Below the pieces are notes generated by a model. That model had not been told where the DNA came from and did not search any database. It worked only from the letters and a program-made list of their open reading frames with translations. A stretch of 64,000 nt of DNA, taken from positions 45,667-109,666 of the forward strand of contig NZ_CAMKWA010000008.1 in the NCBI RefSeq assembly GCF_946476835.1, given 5' to 3'. A program made the position numbers and the translations under genes. The DNA comes from an uncultured Neokomagataea sp. (GTDB taxonomy: Bacteria; Pseudomonadota; Alphaproteobacteria; Acetobacterales; Acetobacteraceae). Positions 25,916 to 34,537 of this stretch are shown piece after piece (the first letter of the stretch is position 1; each line of letters begins with the position of its first letter).

Positions 25916-27141
25916 TGTCACACTCTGCGACGACGCTCCGCCCTTCCGTCACTCTTCAAGACGTGGAGGACGCCCGTCGTCGCATAGCGCCGACTATTGT
26001 ACGCACACCGACCATTAACTGCCCGGCCCTCTCGCATATTACCGGCGCAGATATTACGCTGAAACTTGAAAATCTTCAGCCCATTGGCTCGTTCAAAGAG
26101 CGAGGTGCCGCCAACAAAATGGCCCTTCTCACAGAGGAGGAGCGCAAACGCGGCGTCATCGCCGCCTCAGCCGGAAACCACGCACAAGGCGTAGCCCGCC
26201 AAGCGAGCCTTCTCGGTATTGATGCCACTATCGTCATGCCGAAATATACGCCCGCCACCAAAATCGCTGCCACCAAAAGCTGGGGAGCACACATCGTCCT
26301 AGCAGGGGACGATTTTACTCAAGCCAGCCAAGTTGCCCAACGCATAATGAAAGAAGAAGGACGCGTCCTTCTGCACCCCTTCAATGACCCCGATGTCATT
26401 GCAGGCCAAGGCACTATTGCCCTCGAACTCCTCGAAGACGCTCCTGATATCGATACGCTTGTCGTCCCGATTGGCGGCGGCGGCCTCCTCGGCGGGATGG
26501 CCACCGTTATGGCGGCTCTTCGTCCGGACATCGAAATCATTGGTGTGCAGGTCGAAGCATACGCGTCTCTCAGCAACTTCCCACAAGAAGGCGGCTCCGT
26601 ACTTGGTGGAGCAACCATTGCTGAAGGTATCGCCGTACAAACACTCGGCGATCACTGCCTTGACAGCTTCCGCCAACACATCTCTCAAGTCATGGTCGTC
26701 AGCGAACTTCAGGTCGAAAGCGCCGTCACCACTCTGGCAGAAAAAGCCAAGCAAGTATGCGAAGGGGCTGGCGCAACAGGCCTTGCTGCCATACTAGCCA
26801 ACCCTGAGTTTTTCCATGGCCGCAAAATCGCAATCCCCTTATCCGGCGGCAATATTAATGCCCGCATTCTTGCGAATACCATCTTACGCTCTCTTTTACG
26901 GGATGGGCGCATTCTGCGTCTTGTTTTCCAAATTCCAGACCGCCCAGGCATCTTGGCTGATATTGCACAACGTATTGGCGAACATGGCGGCAATGTCATT
27001 GAAGTGTCACATCATCGACTATTCGCCGCCCCTTCTGTACAAACAGCAGAGCTCGTAGTCATGATTGAAGCACGTGACACACATCACGCTACTGAAATTG
27101 AAAAAGAACTCTCCGAGCATTACATCACCAGACGAGACTGA
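25915..27141 (+). CDS. ilvA: Threonine ammonia-lyase (threonine dehydratase) with C-terminal ACT-like domain
   Basis: PLP enzyme converting threonine to 2-oxobutanoate and ammonia, the entry to isoleucine synthesis. The 408-residue protein has the PLP lysine K61 in PIGSFKERGAANKM, the phosphate-binding loop PIGGGGLLGGMATV, and SGGNINARIL near the end of the catalytic domain. The last 80 residues (FQIPDRPGILADIAQRIGE) form one ACT-type regulatory domain, as in the shorter dehydratases, unlike the two ACT-like modules of E. coli IlvA. The start overlaps greA (TAATG). A terminator hairpin follows about 40 nt after the stop. Confidence 0.94.
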   Translation: MSHSATTLRPSVTLQDVEDARRRIAPTIVRTPTINCPALSHITGADITLKLENLQPIGSFKERGAANKMALLTEEERKRGVIAASAGNHAQGVARQASLLGIDATIVMPKYTPATKIAATKSWGAHIVLAGDDFTQASQVAQRIMKEEGRVLLHPFNDPDVIAGQGTIALELLEDAPDIDTLVVPIGGGGLLGGMATVMAALRPDIEIIGVQVEAYASLSNFPQEGGSVLGGATIAEGIAVQTLGDHCLDSFRQHISQVMVVSELQVESAVTTLAEKAKQVCEGAGATGLAAILANPEFFHGRKIAIPLSGGNINARILANTILRSLLRDGRILRLVFQIPDRPGILADIAQRIGEHGGNVIEVSHHRLFAAPSVQTAELVVMIEARDTHHATEIEKELSEHYITRRD

Positions 27142-27180
27142 CATAAAAGTGCAATATTTATACTGCGATTTTATTGTCAC

Positions 27181-27203
27181 ACGGGGTTTTTTAAACCCCG
27201 TTT
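27181..27203. terminator. Terminator hairpin after ilvA
   Basis: ACGGGGTTT / AAACCCCGT form a 9-bp stem with a TTT loop, followed by TTTC. The A/T edges allow it to work in either direction; it would end greA-ilvA transcription before the TonB receptor gene. Confidence 0.75.
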
Positions 27204-27309
27204 CATAAAAGTATAACAAGATTATCGAAACTATTCTTCATAGGTTGCAGACGATCGCGCTGCCACCTCTGGCAGCCCTTAGAGTTACTCCCAAGGGAAT
27301 GCACACCTG

Positions 27310-29754
27310 ATGAAGAAGACGTTTCTGCTGACGACCTGCCTTTGCACGATCGCAGCGACACAAGCTGTCGCTGCGACGTCCGGCCATCAGCCCCGTCACC
27401 ACGTTGCAGCACGCCATGCTTTGAAGGCAGCTCCCAAAGCAGCACAGCCAACCAACACCGCACCTGCAGCAACCACGGTTGCCGCTACGCCGGTTGCTGT
27501 GACTGCCCCTGCCAGCCAACACGCTCCAAGCGCTGTCAACGCTGCCAGCACTCAGCCTGAAACAATGGTTGTTCTTGGCGCTGGCGCCGCACGTGAAACA
27601 CAGTCCGTCTCTCGTCGCGCTCTGCAAGAGGTTGCACCGGGAACAAACCCGATGAAGACCCTGTCCAAGCTGCCCGGCGTCATGTTCAGCTCATCCGATC
27701 CACTTGGGTCATACGAGTGGTCACAGCAAATCCTCGTACGCGGCTTTGACCAAGGCCGCCTTGGTTACACTATGGACGGCATTCCCTTGGGGAACATGGC
27801 CTACGGCAATACAAACGGCCTGTCCCCTAACCGTTCACTACAAATCGAAAATAACGGCCCATCATCCTTGGCTCAGGGTGCAGGTTCCGTCGGTGTTGCC
27901 GCTTCCAATGACCTTGGCGGCGCCATGCAGTTCACATCTGTTGACCCAACCGATAAGTTCGGCGCAGACCTTGCGGGCACCATTGGCTCAGCAACAACGT
28001 GGCGTACCTTTGCCCGTATTAACAGCGGCATTCTTCCCACAGGCGGCAAGTTCTATGCGTCTTATGATTACCAAGACGCCGATAAGTGGAAGGGCTACGG
28101 CAAACAAAAGCAGCAACAAGCCAATATCAAATTCGTTCAGCCTTTGGGTGAATACGTCAAGCTGACCGTCTATGGTGACTGGTCACTGCGTAAAGAAAAC
28201 GACTACCAAGATCTGTCCGTCGCGACGATCAACAAATACGGCTACAACGTCGATAACATCACCAAAAACTATGCCCTTGCTAAACAAGTTGCAGCAGGTT
28301 CAACCACGCAGTGCCCAGCCGGTATCGGCATCACCAACTATGGTGACTGTCAGGACTTCGCATACTGGAACTCTGCTGGCCTGCGTCAAGATGCCCTCGG
28401 CTATGGCCGCCTTGATTTCCGCTTCAATGATCGCCTGAAGGGCTTTGCCACAGTCTACGGGCACACAAATAGCGGTGAAGGCGCATGGGCAACCCCATAC
28501 CAAGCCACACCCGCATCCTTGGGCGGCACACCCATCTCCCTGCGCACAACGGAATATGACATTCACCGTGTCGGTTTCCTCAGTGGCCTGAGCTACAAAA
28601 TTGCAAACCACCTCATCGAAGGCGGTTTCTGGTTCGAGAACAACAACTTCGAACAAGCACGCCGCTTCTACGGCCTGCCACAGGAAAACCCACCGAGCGT
28701 CCTTCACTGGTACCAAGGTGACTCCTTCAAAACATCTTGGCAGAACAGCTACAACACCAAAACTTATCAAGTTCACCTGCAAGATACCTGGCAGATCCTG
28801 CCATCTCTTAAAGCCAATTACGGCTTCAAGTCACTTATCGTGGACAACTCCGCCACCGCATTGCCTGGCAATTATATGGGCAAGTCCGTTGCATCCACCT
28901 ACCCAACCGGCAAGCTGAGCACATCTGATGGCTTCCTGCCACAAGTTGGCTTGAACTACCGTATCAACCACAACAACGAAATCTTTGCTGACTTCGCCCG
29001 TAACATGGCAGCATTTGATTCCTCGGCAACGGGCCTGAGCCCCTTTGGCATGAATGCAACTGCTTTCAACTCGACAGCACAGAACATTCGTCCTGAGCAT
29101 TCCAATACGGAAGAACTTGGTTACCGCTTCCATAACACCACGGTACAAGCGTCTTTGACGGGTTACTATGTTGAGTTCCAGAACCGTCTTCTGGCTGTCT
29201 CACAAGGTGTCGGCATTCAAGGTCTTCAATCCATCATCGCAAACGTTGGCAGTGTGACCGCTCGCGGTATCGATGCTGCTGTCAATTATAACTTTGCACC
29301 CAACTGGTCGATTTACGCCTCTTATGCGTTCAACAATTCATTCTATAATGATGACTTGAACACGGGTGGCACAGTTTACCGTACGGCAGGCAAAAACGTT
29401 GTCGCAATGCCACGTAACCTTGCAAACGTACAACTTAGCTATGACGACGGCTCTGTCTGGGGCAACGTGCTGATGCAATTCCAGGATCGTCGTACCTACA
29501 CATACACCAACGATCAGTGGATTGACCCGAACGCCATCTTTAACCTTAACGTTGGCTACCGCTTCCACAGCCAGAACGTCGTTCTGCGTGGCCTCGATGC
29601 ACAAATCAACGTCACCAACCTGTTTGATAAACATTACGCAGCTACAGTTGGCTCAACAGGCTACCTGCCAGCGGACCCGCAGGGCATGTACCCAACACTG
29701 CAAGCAGGTGCACCTCGCATGGTCTTCTTCACCATCCGTAAGCACTTCCAATAA
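27310..29754 (+). CDS. TonB-dependent outer-membrane receptor
   Basis: An 814-residue receptor. A signal peptide (about 1-22) is followed by an unusual Ala/Pro/Thr-rich stretch (about 35-82). Then comes a TonB-box-like ETMVVLG at 84-90, a plug domain (VLVRGFDQGRLGYTMDGIPL pattern, GGAMQF) and a 22-strand-type barrel with many aromatic girdles, ending in the canonical terminal F (IRKHFQ). Substrate cannot be assigned: there is no adjacent transporter, regulator or siderophore gene. A Fur site was looked for upstream and not found. It is flanked by terminators and so forms a single-gene unit. Paralogues in acetic acid bacteria are often iron-siderophore or cobalamin receptors. Confidence 0.93.
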   Translation: MKKTFLLTTCLCTIAATQAVAATSGHQPRHHVAARHALKAAPKAAQPTNTAPAATTVAATPVAVTAPASQHAPSAVNAASTQPETMVVLGAGAARETQSVSRRALQEVAPGTNPMKTLSKLPGVMFSSSDPLGSYEWSQQILVRGFDQGRLGYTMDGIPLGNMAYGNTNGLSPNRSLQIENNGPSSLAQGAGSVGVAASNDLGGAMQFTSVDPTDKFGADLAGTIGSATTWRTFARINSGILPTGGKFYASYDYQDADKWKGYGKQKQQQANIKFVQPLGEYVKLTVYGDWSLRKENDYQDLSVATINKYGYNVDNITKNYALAKQVAAGSTTQCPAGIGITNYGDCQDFAYWNSAGLRQDALGYGRLDFRFNDRLKGFATVYGHTNSGEGAWATPYQATPASLGGTPISLRTTEYDIHRVGFLSGLSYKIANHLIEGGFWFENNNFEQARRFYGLPQENPPSVLHWYQGDSFKTSWQNSYNTKTYQVHLQDTWQILPSLKANYGFKSLIVDNSATALPGNYMGKSVASTYPTGKLSTSDGFLPQVGLNYRINHNNEIFADFARNMAAFDSSATGLSPFGMNATAFNSTAQNIRPEHSNTEELGYRFHNTTVQASLTGYYVEFQNRLLAVSQGVGIQGLQSIIANVGSVTARGIDAAVNYNFAPNWSIYASYAFNNSFYNDDLNTGGTVYRTAGKNVVAMPRNLANVQLSYDDGSVWGNVLMQFQDRRTYTYTNDQWIDPNAIFNLNVGYRFHSQNVVLRGLDAQINVTNLFDKHYAATVGSTGYLPADPQGMYPTLQAGAPRMVFFTIRKHFQ

Positions 29755-29765
29755 GTCTAGAAGAC

Positions 29766-29794
29766 AGAAAGCCAGGCATAATGCCTGGCTTTCT
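29766..29794. terminator. Bidirectional terminator between the TonB receptor and a convergent small gene
   Basis: A perfect 14-bp inverted repeat, AGAAAGCCAGGCAT / ATGCCTGGCTTTCT with one central base, lies directly between two convergent genes. T-runs occur on the 3' side for both strands. Confidence 0.85.
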
Positions 29795-29803
29795 TATTCC
29801 GCC

Positions 29804-30175
29804 TTACTTTGGCGGAGGCCACCTTAATCGTGGCTCGGCACGAGAACGAACATCAGACATATTCTCTCTCGAGGCCCTACGCTGTTCCACGACAGCTTCA
29901 ACGTTTTTATCAGGACACTGCCAAGGCATACCCGATGCTTCTAATGGCCCTTGTGGAGTATCCCAGCCACTCACTGCAACCGGCTGACGCTCCGCAGTCA
30001 ATACAGGAACATACACCTCATCCTGAAGTGCCCTGACTTCTGCTTCAAGACGCGCGATTCGAACGCGAAGACCCAATACCGTAAAAGGCATAAGCAGGAA
30101 CGCGATTACCCCTAATGCAATGAGAAGCCCTGCAAAAACGAGAAGCCAGTCAGGCAGCCACGTCAGATCAAACAT
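29804..30175 (-). CDS. Unknown small membrane-anchored protein
   Basis: A 123-residue protein with one long N-terminal hydrophobic segment (about 7-37: LVFAGLLIALGVIAFLLM), a short coiled-coil-like stretch (RIARLEAEVRALQDEV), and a hydrophilic Pro/Arg-rich C-terminal half ending PRLRWPPPK. Not recognised. The layout resembles small alphaproteobacterial inner-membrane proteins of unknown role. It converges on the TonB receptor and follows gapR in the same direction with a gap of about 60 nt, so cotranscription with gapR is possible. Confidence 0.65.
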   Translation of the reverse strand: MFDLTWLPDWLLVFAGLLIALGVIAFLLMPFTVLGLRVRIARLEAEVRALQDEVYVPVLTAERQPVAVSGWDTPQGPLEASGMPWQCPDKNVEAVVEQRRASRENMSDVRSRAEPRLRWPPPK

Positions 30176-30237
30176 ACGTGCCTACCTTAAATATATCGCC
30201 CTACCCCCGTCAGAAAAATACGAGAGTAGTAAGAGGC

Positions 30238-30504
30238 TTACATCCCCAACGCGCGGCGATAAATGTCCAACAGTGTCTCTTGCTCTTCAACTTCTGCTGG
30301 CTCTTGCTTACGCAGCTTAATAATTTGACGAATAACTTTTACGTCAAAACCAGCTGATTTTGCTTCTGAGAAAATATCCTTAATATCCCCAGCAAGGGCC
30401 TTACGCTCTTCTTCAAGGCGCTCAACCCGTTCGATAATAGAGCGCAGACGATCTGCGGCAATACCACCCGTTGCGGCGTCTTCATGACGGTTATCTGCAT
30501 CCAT
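30238..30504 (-). CDS. gapR: GapR family (DUF2312) DNA-binding protein
   Basis: An 88-residue protein with the DUF2312 core: IAADRLRSIIERVERLEEERKALA (first helix), DIKDIFSEAKSAGFDVKVIRQII, then KLRKQ and a short helix DIYRRALGM. In Caulobacter GapR binds overtwisted AT-rich DNA ahead of replication forks and helps topoisomerases. The family is confined to Alphaproteobacteria, which supports the taxonomic placement. An AAGGA lies 8 nt before the ATG at 30504 but only 2 nt before the ATG at 30510, so the downstream start is chosen. Confidence 0.92.
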   Translation of the reverse strand: MDADNRHEDAATGGIAADRLRSIIERVERLEEERKALAGDIKDIFSEAKSAGFDVKVIRQIIKLRKQEPAEVEEQETLLDIYRRALGM

Positions 30505-30551
30505 GTTCATTATCCTTGCTTCTTAACGTCGATCCATCATCACACAGATGC

Positions 30552-30579
30552 GATGTACGTCGCGCTTATCGTGATTCAA
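30552..30579 (-). promoter_or_regulatory. Possible gapR promoter
   Basis: On the minus strand TTGAAT (30579-30574), 16 nt, then TACATC (30557-30552) lies about 45 nt before the gapR start. It is the best sigma-70 like pair in this gap. Confidence 0.4.
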
Positions 30580-30791
30580 GGAGGCGCGGTCAACGGTCTT
30601 GTACGTACATTTCATGAACATCACCACCGCTGTTTACCGTCCCTCTCTCTTCACACCTCAGCGATCAACATGCCAGAACATCTTGACAGAAAGCCCTCTG
30701 AGGCTGAACTACTCCACTAGCCCGCGAAGACCTGAACCCTAATACCTTTCACTCCCGCAGAACGACGCGGGGCAGAGGTCGGAGAGTCAAC

Positions 30792-32255
30792 ATGGAATCC
30801 GTTCAGCAGGTCGAGCCATTCGACTACATCATTTTTGGCGCCACCGGCGATCTGACGATGCGCAAGCTTCTGCCTGCGCTGTACAACAAGCTACGCCTTG
30901 GTCAGGTTCCCGCTGATGCACGCATTATCGGCACCGCCCGCACAGCACTCGACCGTGATGCTTACATCACGCGTGCCCGTGAGGCCCTAAAGCACTTCAT
31001 CCCAGCCAAGTTCTTCCTTCCAGAACTTGTTGAGCGTTTCCTCAAGATGGTGAGCTACGTCACCCTTGATGGCACAAACGCAGAAAGTAACTGGAACGAA
31101 CTCGCGGCAGAGCTGAGCACCTCACCAGCAGGGCGCATTCGCGTCTTTTACTTCGCAACAGCGCCTCAGCTTTATGAAGCCATTTGCTCCAATCTGCATG
31201 CCAAAGGCATTCTAACCGAGCAATCCCGCGTTGTTCTGGAAAAACCAATCGGCACCAGCCTTGAAACGGCCAATGCCATTAATGAAGGCGTCGGTAAGTT
31301 TCTACCCGAGAAACAAATCTACCGTATCGACCATTACCTCGGCAAAGAAACCGTCCAAAACGTTCTGGCCCTACGCTTCGCCAACCCACTGCTCAACGCA
31401 ATCTGGTCCGCTGAACACATCAAAAGCGTCCAGATCACGGCAGCAGAAGTGGTCGGCGTTGAAGGCCGTGCCTCTTACTACGATACGTCTGGCGCCCTGC
31501 GTGACATGATCCAGAACCACCTTCTACAGGTTCTGTGTTTGGTCGCCATGGAACAGCCTGTGTCGCTGGAAGCCGATTGCGTCCGCAATGCAAAACTCGC
31601 GGTCTTACAAGCATTGCGCCCAATCAAAGAAGATCAAGTCGCCAACGAAACCGTGCGTGCGCAATATATTAAAGGCGCCGTCGATGACCATGCTGTTCCA
31701 GGCTATCTGGAAGAGCTCGGCCAAGAGAGCAACACGGAAACATACGCAGCAATCCGGACATGGGTGGACACCCCACGCTGGAAAGACGTGCCATTCTATA
31801 TCCGCACGGCTAAGCGCTCAAAGCGTAAGGTCAGTGAGATCGTTATTCAGTTCCGTGAAACGGCACAGCCACTCTTTGGCTCAGTACCGGGCAACCGTCT
31901 GGTTATCCGCGTCCAACCAAATGAAGGCGTCGAGCTAAACCTAAACGTCAAGAACCCCATTCTGGACGAATACACGCTCGAGACCGTTAAGCTTGATGCA
32001 CCCATCAAGGTTGAAGGCGGCCCCTTCCCAGACTCCTATGAGCGCCTTCTGCTTGATGCCGTCCGTGGGAACCCGATCTTGTTCATCCGCCGCGATGAAG
32101 TCGATGCGGCATGGATCTGGGCTGAATCCATCCTGAACGCATGGGCCGACAAAAAAGCGCCTATGCACACGTACACCGCCGGCTCCTACGGCCCAGATGC
32201 CTCCAAGGCACTCTTGGCTGAACATGGTGACCGCTGGCATGAGGACATGGTGTGA
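30792..32255 (+). CDS. zwf: Glucose-6-phosphate 1-dehydrogenase
   Basis: Oxidises glucose 6-phosphate to 6-phosphogluconolactone, feeding the oxidative pentose phosphate and Entner-Doudoroff routes; the pentose phosphate route is the main cytosolic sugar pathway in acetic acid bacteria. The 487-residue protein has the coenzyme fold IIFGATGDLTMRKLLPAL (13-30) and the active-site block RIDHYLGKE at 178-186. It starts behind a clear GGAGAG. Neither pgl nor edd/eda is adjacent; a coupled unknown membrane protein follows instead. Confidence 0.97.
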   Translation: MESVQQVEPFDYIIFGATGDLTMRKLLPALYNKLRLGQVPADARIIGTARTALDRDAYITRAREALKHFIPAKFFLPELVERFLKMVSYVTLDGTNAESNWNELAAELSTSPAGRIRVFYFATAPQLYEAICSNLHAKGILTEQSRVVLEKPIGTSLETANAINEGVGKFLPEKQIYRIDHYLGKETVQNVLALRFANPLLNAIWSAEHIKSVQITAAEVVGVEGRASYYDTSGALRDMIQNHLLQVLCLVAMEQPVSLEADCVRNAKLAVLQALRPIKEDQVANETVRAQYIKGAVDDHAVPGYLEELGQESNTETYAAIRTWVDTPRWKDVPFYIRTAKRSKRKVSEIVIQFRETAQPLFGSVPGNRLVIRVQPNEGVELNLNVKNPILDEYTLETVKLDAPIKVEGGPFPDSYERLLLDAVRGNPILFIRRDEVDAAWIWAESILNAWADKKAPMHTYTAGSYGPDASKALLAEHGDRWHEDMV

Positions 32256-32725
32256 GCGTTAAGGACAAGAACAACGCTACCAGCGCCGCCCCCCGTCTCG
32301 GACGGGGGCGGCGCGCTCCACGATCACTGAAGCAGCACTTTCTACGGCGCCTTCTTTTTATCGTGCCTGCGTTTCTGCTGATGTTCGTTTTAATGCGCTC
32401 TGGCTGGCTTGATGTCTCTTACGACAAAATCCGCTTTAACGAGCTCAGCTGGTTCGACAACACGGCCCTCGTGGAGCATTTACGCTTAGTTGTGACGCAT
32501 GATGGCCTAACGGACCTTCCGCGTAACTGCCTCGTATTTTCTCTGATGGATGGTGATGTTTCCAACAACATCGTTGATATGGACGTTTTAGGCCGCCACG
32601 GCCATGATTGCCCAGGCGACAAACCCTCCGCAGATAAGCTCTTCTCTCTACGAATCGACCGGACCGGCCACACCATCCAAAGTGATGCAGGCTCTCCGGG
32701 AGCGTTCCACCTTATACAACCCTAA
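32252..32725 (+). CDS. Unknown single-pass membrane protein coupled to zwf
   Basis: A 157-residue protein not recognised. The N-terminus is very basic (RLGRGRRAPRSLKQHFLRR), then one hydrophobic helix (about 34-51: LLFIVPAFLLMFVLMRSGW), then a soluble domain with two cysteines (RNCLVFSLMDGD and GHDCPGDKPS) that could pair in the periplasm. The positive-inside rule predicts an N-in, C-out topology. The GTG start overlaps the zwf stop (GTGTGA), so expression should follow zwf. Confidence 0.75.
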   Translation: MSVKDKNNATSAAPRLGRGRRAPRSLKQHFLRRLLFIVPAFLLMFVLMRSGWLDVSYDKIRFNELSWFDNTALVEHLRLVVTHDGLTDLPRNCLVFSLMDGDVSNNIVDMDVLGRHGHDCPGDKPSADKLFSLRIDRTGHTIQSDAGSPGAFHLIQP

Positions 32726-32732
32726 TCATGAC

Positions 32733-32762
32733 CTTGCGGGGCCGTTCTTCTAACCCCGCAAG
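32733..32762. terminator. Hairpin between convergent genes, possible terminator
   Basis: CTTGCGGGG / CCCCGCAAG, a perfect 9-bp stem with a 12-nt loop, sits between the zwf-linked gene and the convergent hydrolase and overlaps the hydrolase stop codon. It has no T-run on either side, so intrinsic termination is uncertain. Confidence 0.4.
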
Positions 32763-33724
32763 ACTTCGCGCAGAAACGCGCCCCCAACCCGCAAGGCACG
32801 CTGGCCATCTTTTAGAAAAGAATAGCCATTCAAAAACCCATGGATCATCCTCGGGTAGTGCACATGGCGCGCCTCAATGCCATTCTGCCGCAGCAAACGC
32901 GTATACAACCCACCCTCATCGCGCAGCGGATCAAACCCCGCCGTCACGGTTAATGCCGGAGGCAAGTCAGCCATATTATCCGCCAGAGCAGGCGCAAAAC
33001 GCGGATCAAATAACTCTCGGTACTGAGATAATGTCTGGCCACAATACCAATTCATCACCTCCTCCGTCAGCATATAACCCTGCGCAAATAAAAAACGGGA
33101 TTCGGGCGCAATAGGCCCCGTTAACGCCGGGTAGAACAAAAGCTGCCCCTTTAAGCGGCCCGGCAGAGCCTCACGCGCCCATTGCGCCAAACCAGCAGAC
33201 AACGTTCCCCCCGCACTATCGCCCGCCACAGCCAAAGGCACATCAGGCAAAGCCTCTGCGATCCAACGCAAAGCCATACGCGCATCATCAATCGCCGCAG
33301 GGAAACGATGCTCTGGCGCCAGCCTATACTCTAACGAAACCACCACGGCTCCAGCTGCGGCAGCCAAACGGCAACAAATCCCATGATGCGAGCGCGTGTT
33401 GCAGTGCACAAAACCACCGCCATGCAAAAACAGCACGACCCCATGCACAGCCCCTCTCGGGCGGAAAACACGCGCCCTTAACGCGCGACCATCTCCCCCC
33501 ACCGTCATATCCAACCAACGGCGTAGCCTTAACGAAGACAGACACACTGGAAAACACGGCCGCCCCATAGCCCGGCGCAACTCGCGCAAAGCTGCCGCGG
33601 ATGGTGCATGACCCGGCACATCCGGAATAACAGGCTCCACACCACGCACAGCCCCCCGTGCACGATTGCGCTGCCGCCATGCCATCACCAACATGACCGC
33701 GCGAAGAAGAAAGGTCGGCTTCAT
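32750..33724 (-). CDS. Alpha/beta hydrolase, hormone-sensitive lipase type
   Basis: A 324-residue esterase-like protein. The oxyanion motif HGGGF (101-105) and nucleophile elbow GDSAGG (S170 at its centre) mark the HSL (family IV) group. D255 in TAGFDPLRDE and H285 in IHGFLN complete the likely triad. Residues 1-25 are hydrophobic then basic and could anchor the protein. Substrate is probably a short-chain ester; nothing nearby narrows this. It converges with the zwf unit and is divergent to rnpB. Confidence 0.9.
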   Translation of the reverse strand: MKPTFLLRAVMLVMAWRQRNRARGAVRGVEPVIPDVPGHAPSAAALRELRRAMGRPCFPVCLSSLRLRRWLDMTVGGDGRALRARVFRPRGAVHGVVLFLHGGGFVHCNTRSHHGICCRLAAAAGAVVVSLEYRLAPEHRFPAAIDDARMALRWIAEALPDVPLAVAGDSAGGTLSAGLAQWAREALPGRLKGQLLFYPALTGPIAPESRFLFAQGYMLTEEVMNWYCGQTLSQYRELFDPRFAPALADNMADLPPALTVTAGFDPLRDEGGLYTRLLRQNGIEARHVHYPRMIHGFLNGYSFLKDGQRALRVGGAFLREVLRG

Positions 33725-33796
33725 TCATCGACCATGCCTGATACGAAGATAAAAGTCTCGACTTGACGCGCACGCACAATAGACGCAGTTTGCGCC

Positions 33797-34203
33797 TGCC
33801 AGACGGCTGGACGATCGCTGGCATAAGGATGAGGATCCTTATGCGGGAGGAAAGTCCGGGCTCCATGGGACAACGGTACCGGTTAACTGCCGGCGGGGGC
33901 GACCCTAGGGAAAGTGCCACAGAAAACAGACCGCCCGCCGGAGCGGCCTTAGCTTTAAGGCCAATCGCGGGTAAGGGCGAAACGGTGCGGTAAGAGCGCA
34001 CCGCGGGGCCGGCAACGGTCTCGGACACGGTAAACCCTACCGGGAGCAAAACCGAATAGGAACGACCGGCCATTTCGGTGGCCAAGGGCTGTCTCACCCT
34101 GTTGTTCGGGTTGGTTGCGTGAGGCCCACAGCAATGTGGGTCCCAGAGGAATGATCGTCCCGCTTCATCGCGGACAGAACCCGGCTTACAGGCCGTCTGG
34201 CTC
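33797..34203 (+). ncRNA. rnpB: RNase P RNA, bacterial class A
   Basis: Catalytic RNA that trims the 5' leader of tRNA precursors with the RnpA protein. The P1 helix pairs GCCAGACGGC (33798-33807) with GCCGTCTGGC (34192-34201). The conserved core GAGGAAAGTCCGGGCTCC lies at 33847-33864, and its partner region ACAGAACCCGGCTTA starts near 34174. GGTAAGAGCGCACCG, GGTAAACCC and CCAGAGGAATGATCG segments occur in the expected order. Length of about 405 nt is normal. Exact ends are set by P1 and may be off by a few bases. A 308-codon frame on the other strand overlaps it and is spurious. Confidence 0.96.
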
Positions 34204-34396
34204 CTCTCCCACTCCTTTTTCATCCTCAATGCAAAACACCCCCTTACCATGGAGTGAGCGAATCCTTTTTATTCCTCTCCCTCAGTACAAATGAGAACAA
34301 AGGGTGAACAAATATTGGCCAAATAAAAGCAAATTCTTCACTTCTAATTCTAAAAACTTAAAAGAACGCAAAAAATGCTGCCATAGTTCCGCCATC

Positions 34397-34427
34397 AAAA
34401 AAAGGCGCAGTTTTCTGCGGTTTTTCT
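34397..34427. terminator. Terminator-like hairpin downstream of rnpB
   Basis: CGCAG-TTTT-CTGCG is flanked by seven A on the left and GTTTTTCTT on the right. The stem is short (5 bp, extendable by A-T pairs), but T-runs exist for both directions. It would isolate the mra operon from upstream transcription. Confidence 0.55.
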
Positions 34428-34438
34428 TAGCTTTATAT

Positions 34439-34469
34439 TTGACCTCCCATAAAATCCCATGATATCCCA
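34439..34469 (+). promoter_or_regulatory. MraZ operator (three TGGGA boxes, 10-bp period) overlapping a putative mra promoter
   Basis: TCCCA occurs at 34445, 34455 and 34465, i.e. three TGGGA on the minus strand with 5-nt spacers. This matches the direct-repeat operator described for E. coli MraZ (TGGGN repeats separated by 5 nt). TTGACC at 34439-34444 could be the -35 box, with a poor -10 (GATATC) 16 nt later, so the boxes would lie within the promoter. The mraZ start is about 70 nt downstream. Autorepression is inferred. Confidence 0.72.
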
Positions 34470-34537
34470 AATTATACCAAATCAGTATTCCCGTAACCTG
34501 AAGAAGCCCAAAGGCAGCGTAGGGAGGCACATCATCC

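Larger units (their letters stand above)
34204..34537 (+). other. AT-rich control region between rnpB and mraZ
   Basis: This 334-nt gap holds a small hairpin terminator near 34400, a possible promoter and three MraZ boxes near 34445. The part from 34280 to 34440 is markedly AT-rich. A 104-codon frame on the minus strand crosses the hairpin and the operator, has no recognisable domain and is considered chance. Confidence 0.7.

Noticed and set aside
27202..27309. Search for a Fur or other operator before the TonB receptor
   Set aside because: No palindrome with adequate match to a GATAATNATTATC-like core was seen.
30484..30720. A 78-codon open frame between gapR and zwf
   Set aside because: It begins inside gapR, its residue mix is not protein-like, and the interval is better explained as divergent promoters.
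33324..34250. A 308-codon open frame on the minus strand
   Set aside because: It covers most of rnpB and the start of the hydrolase gene in another frame; the translated part over rnpB is antisense to a structured RNA.
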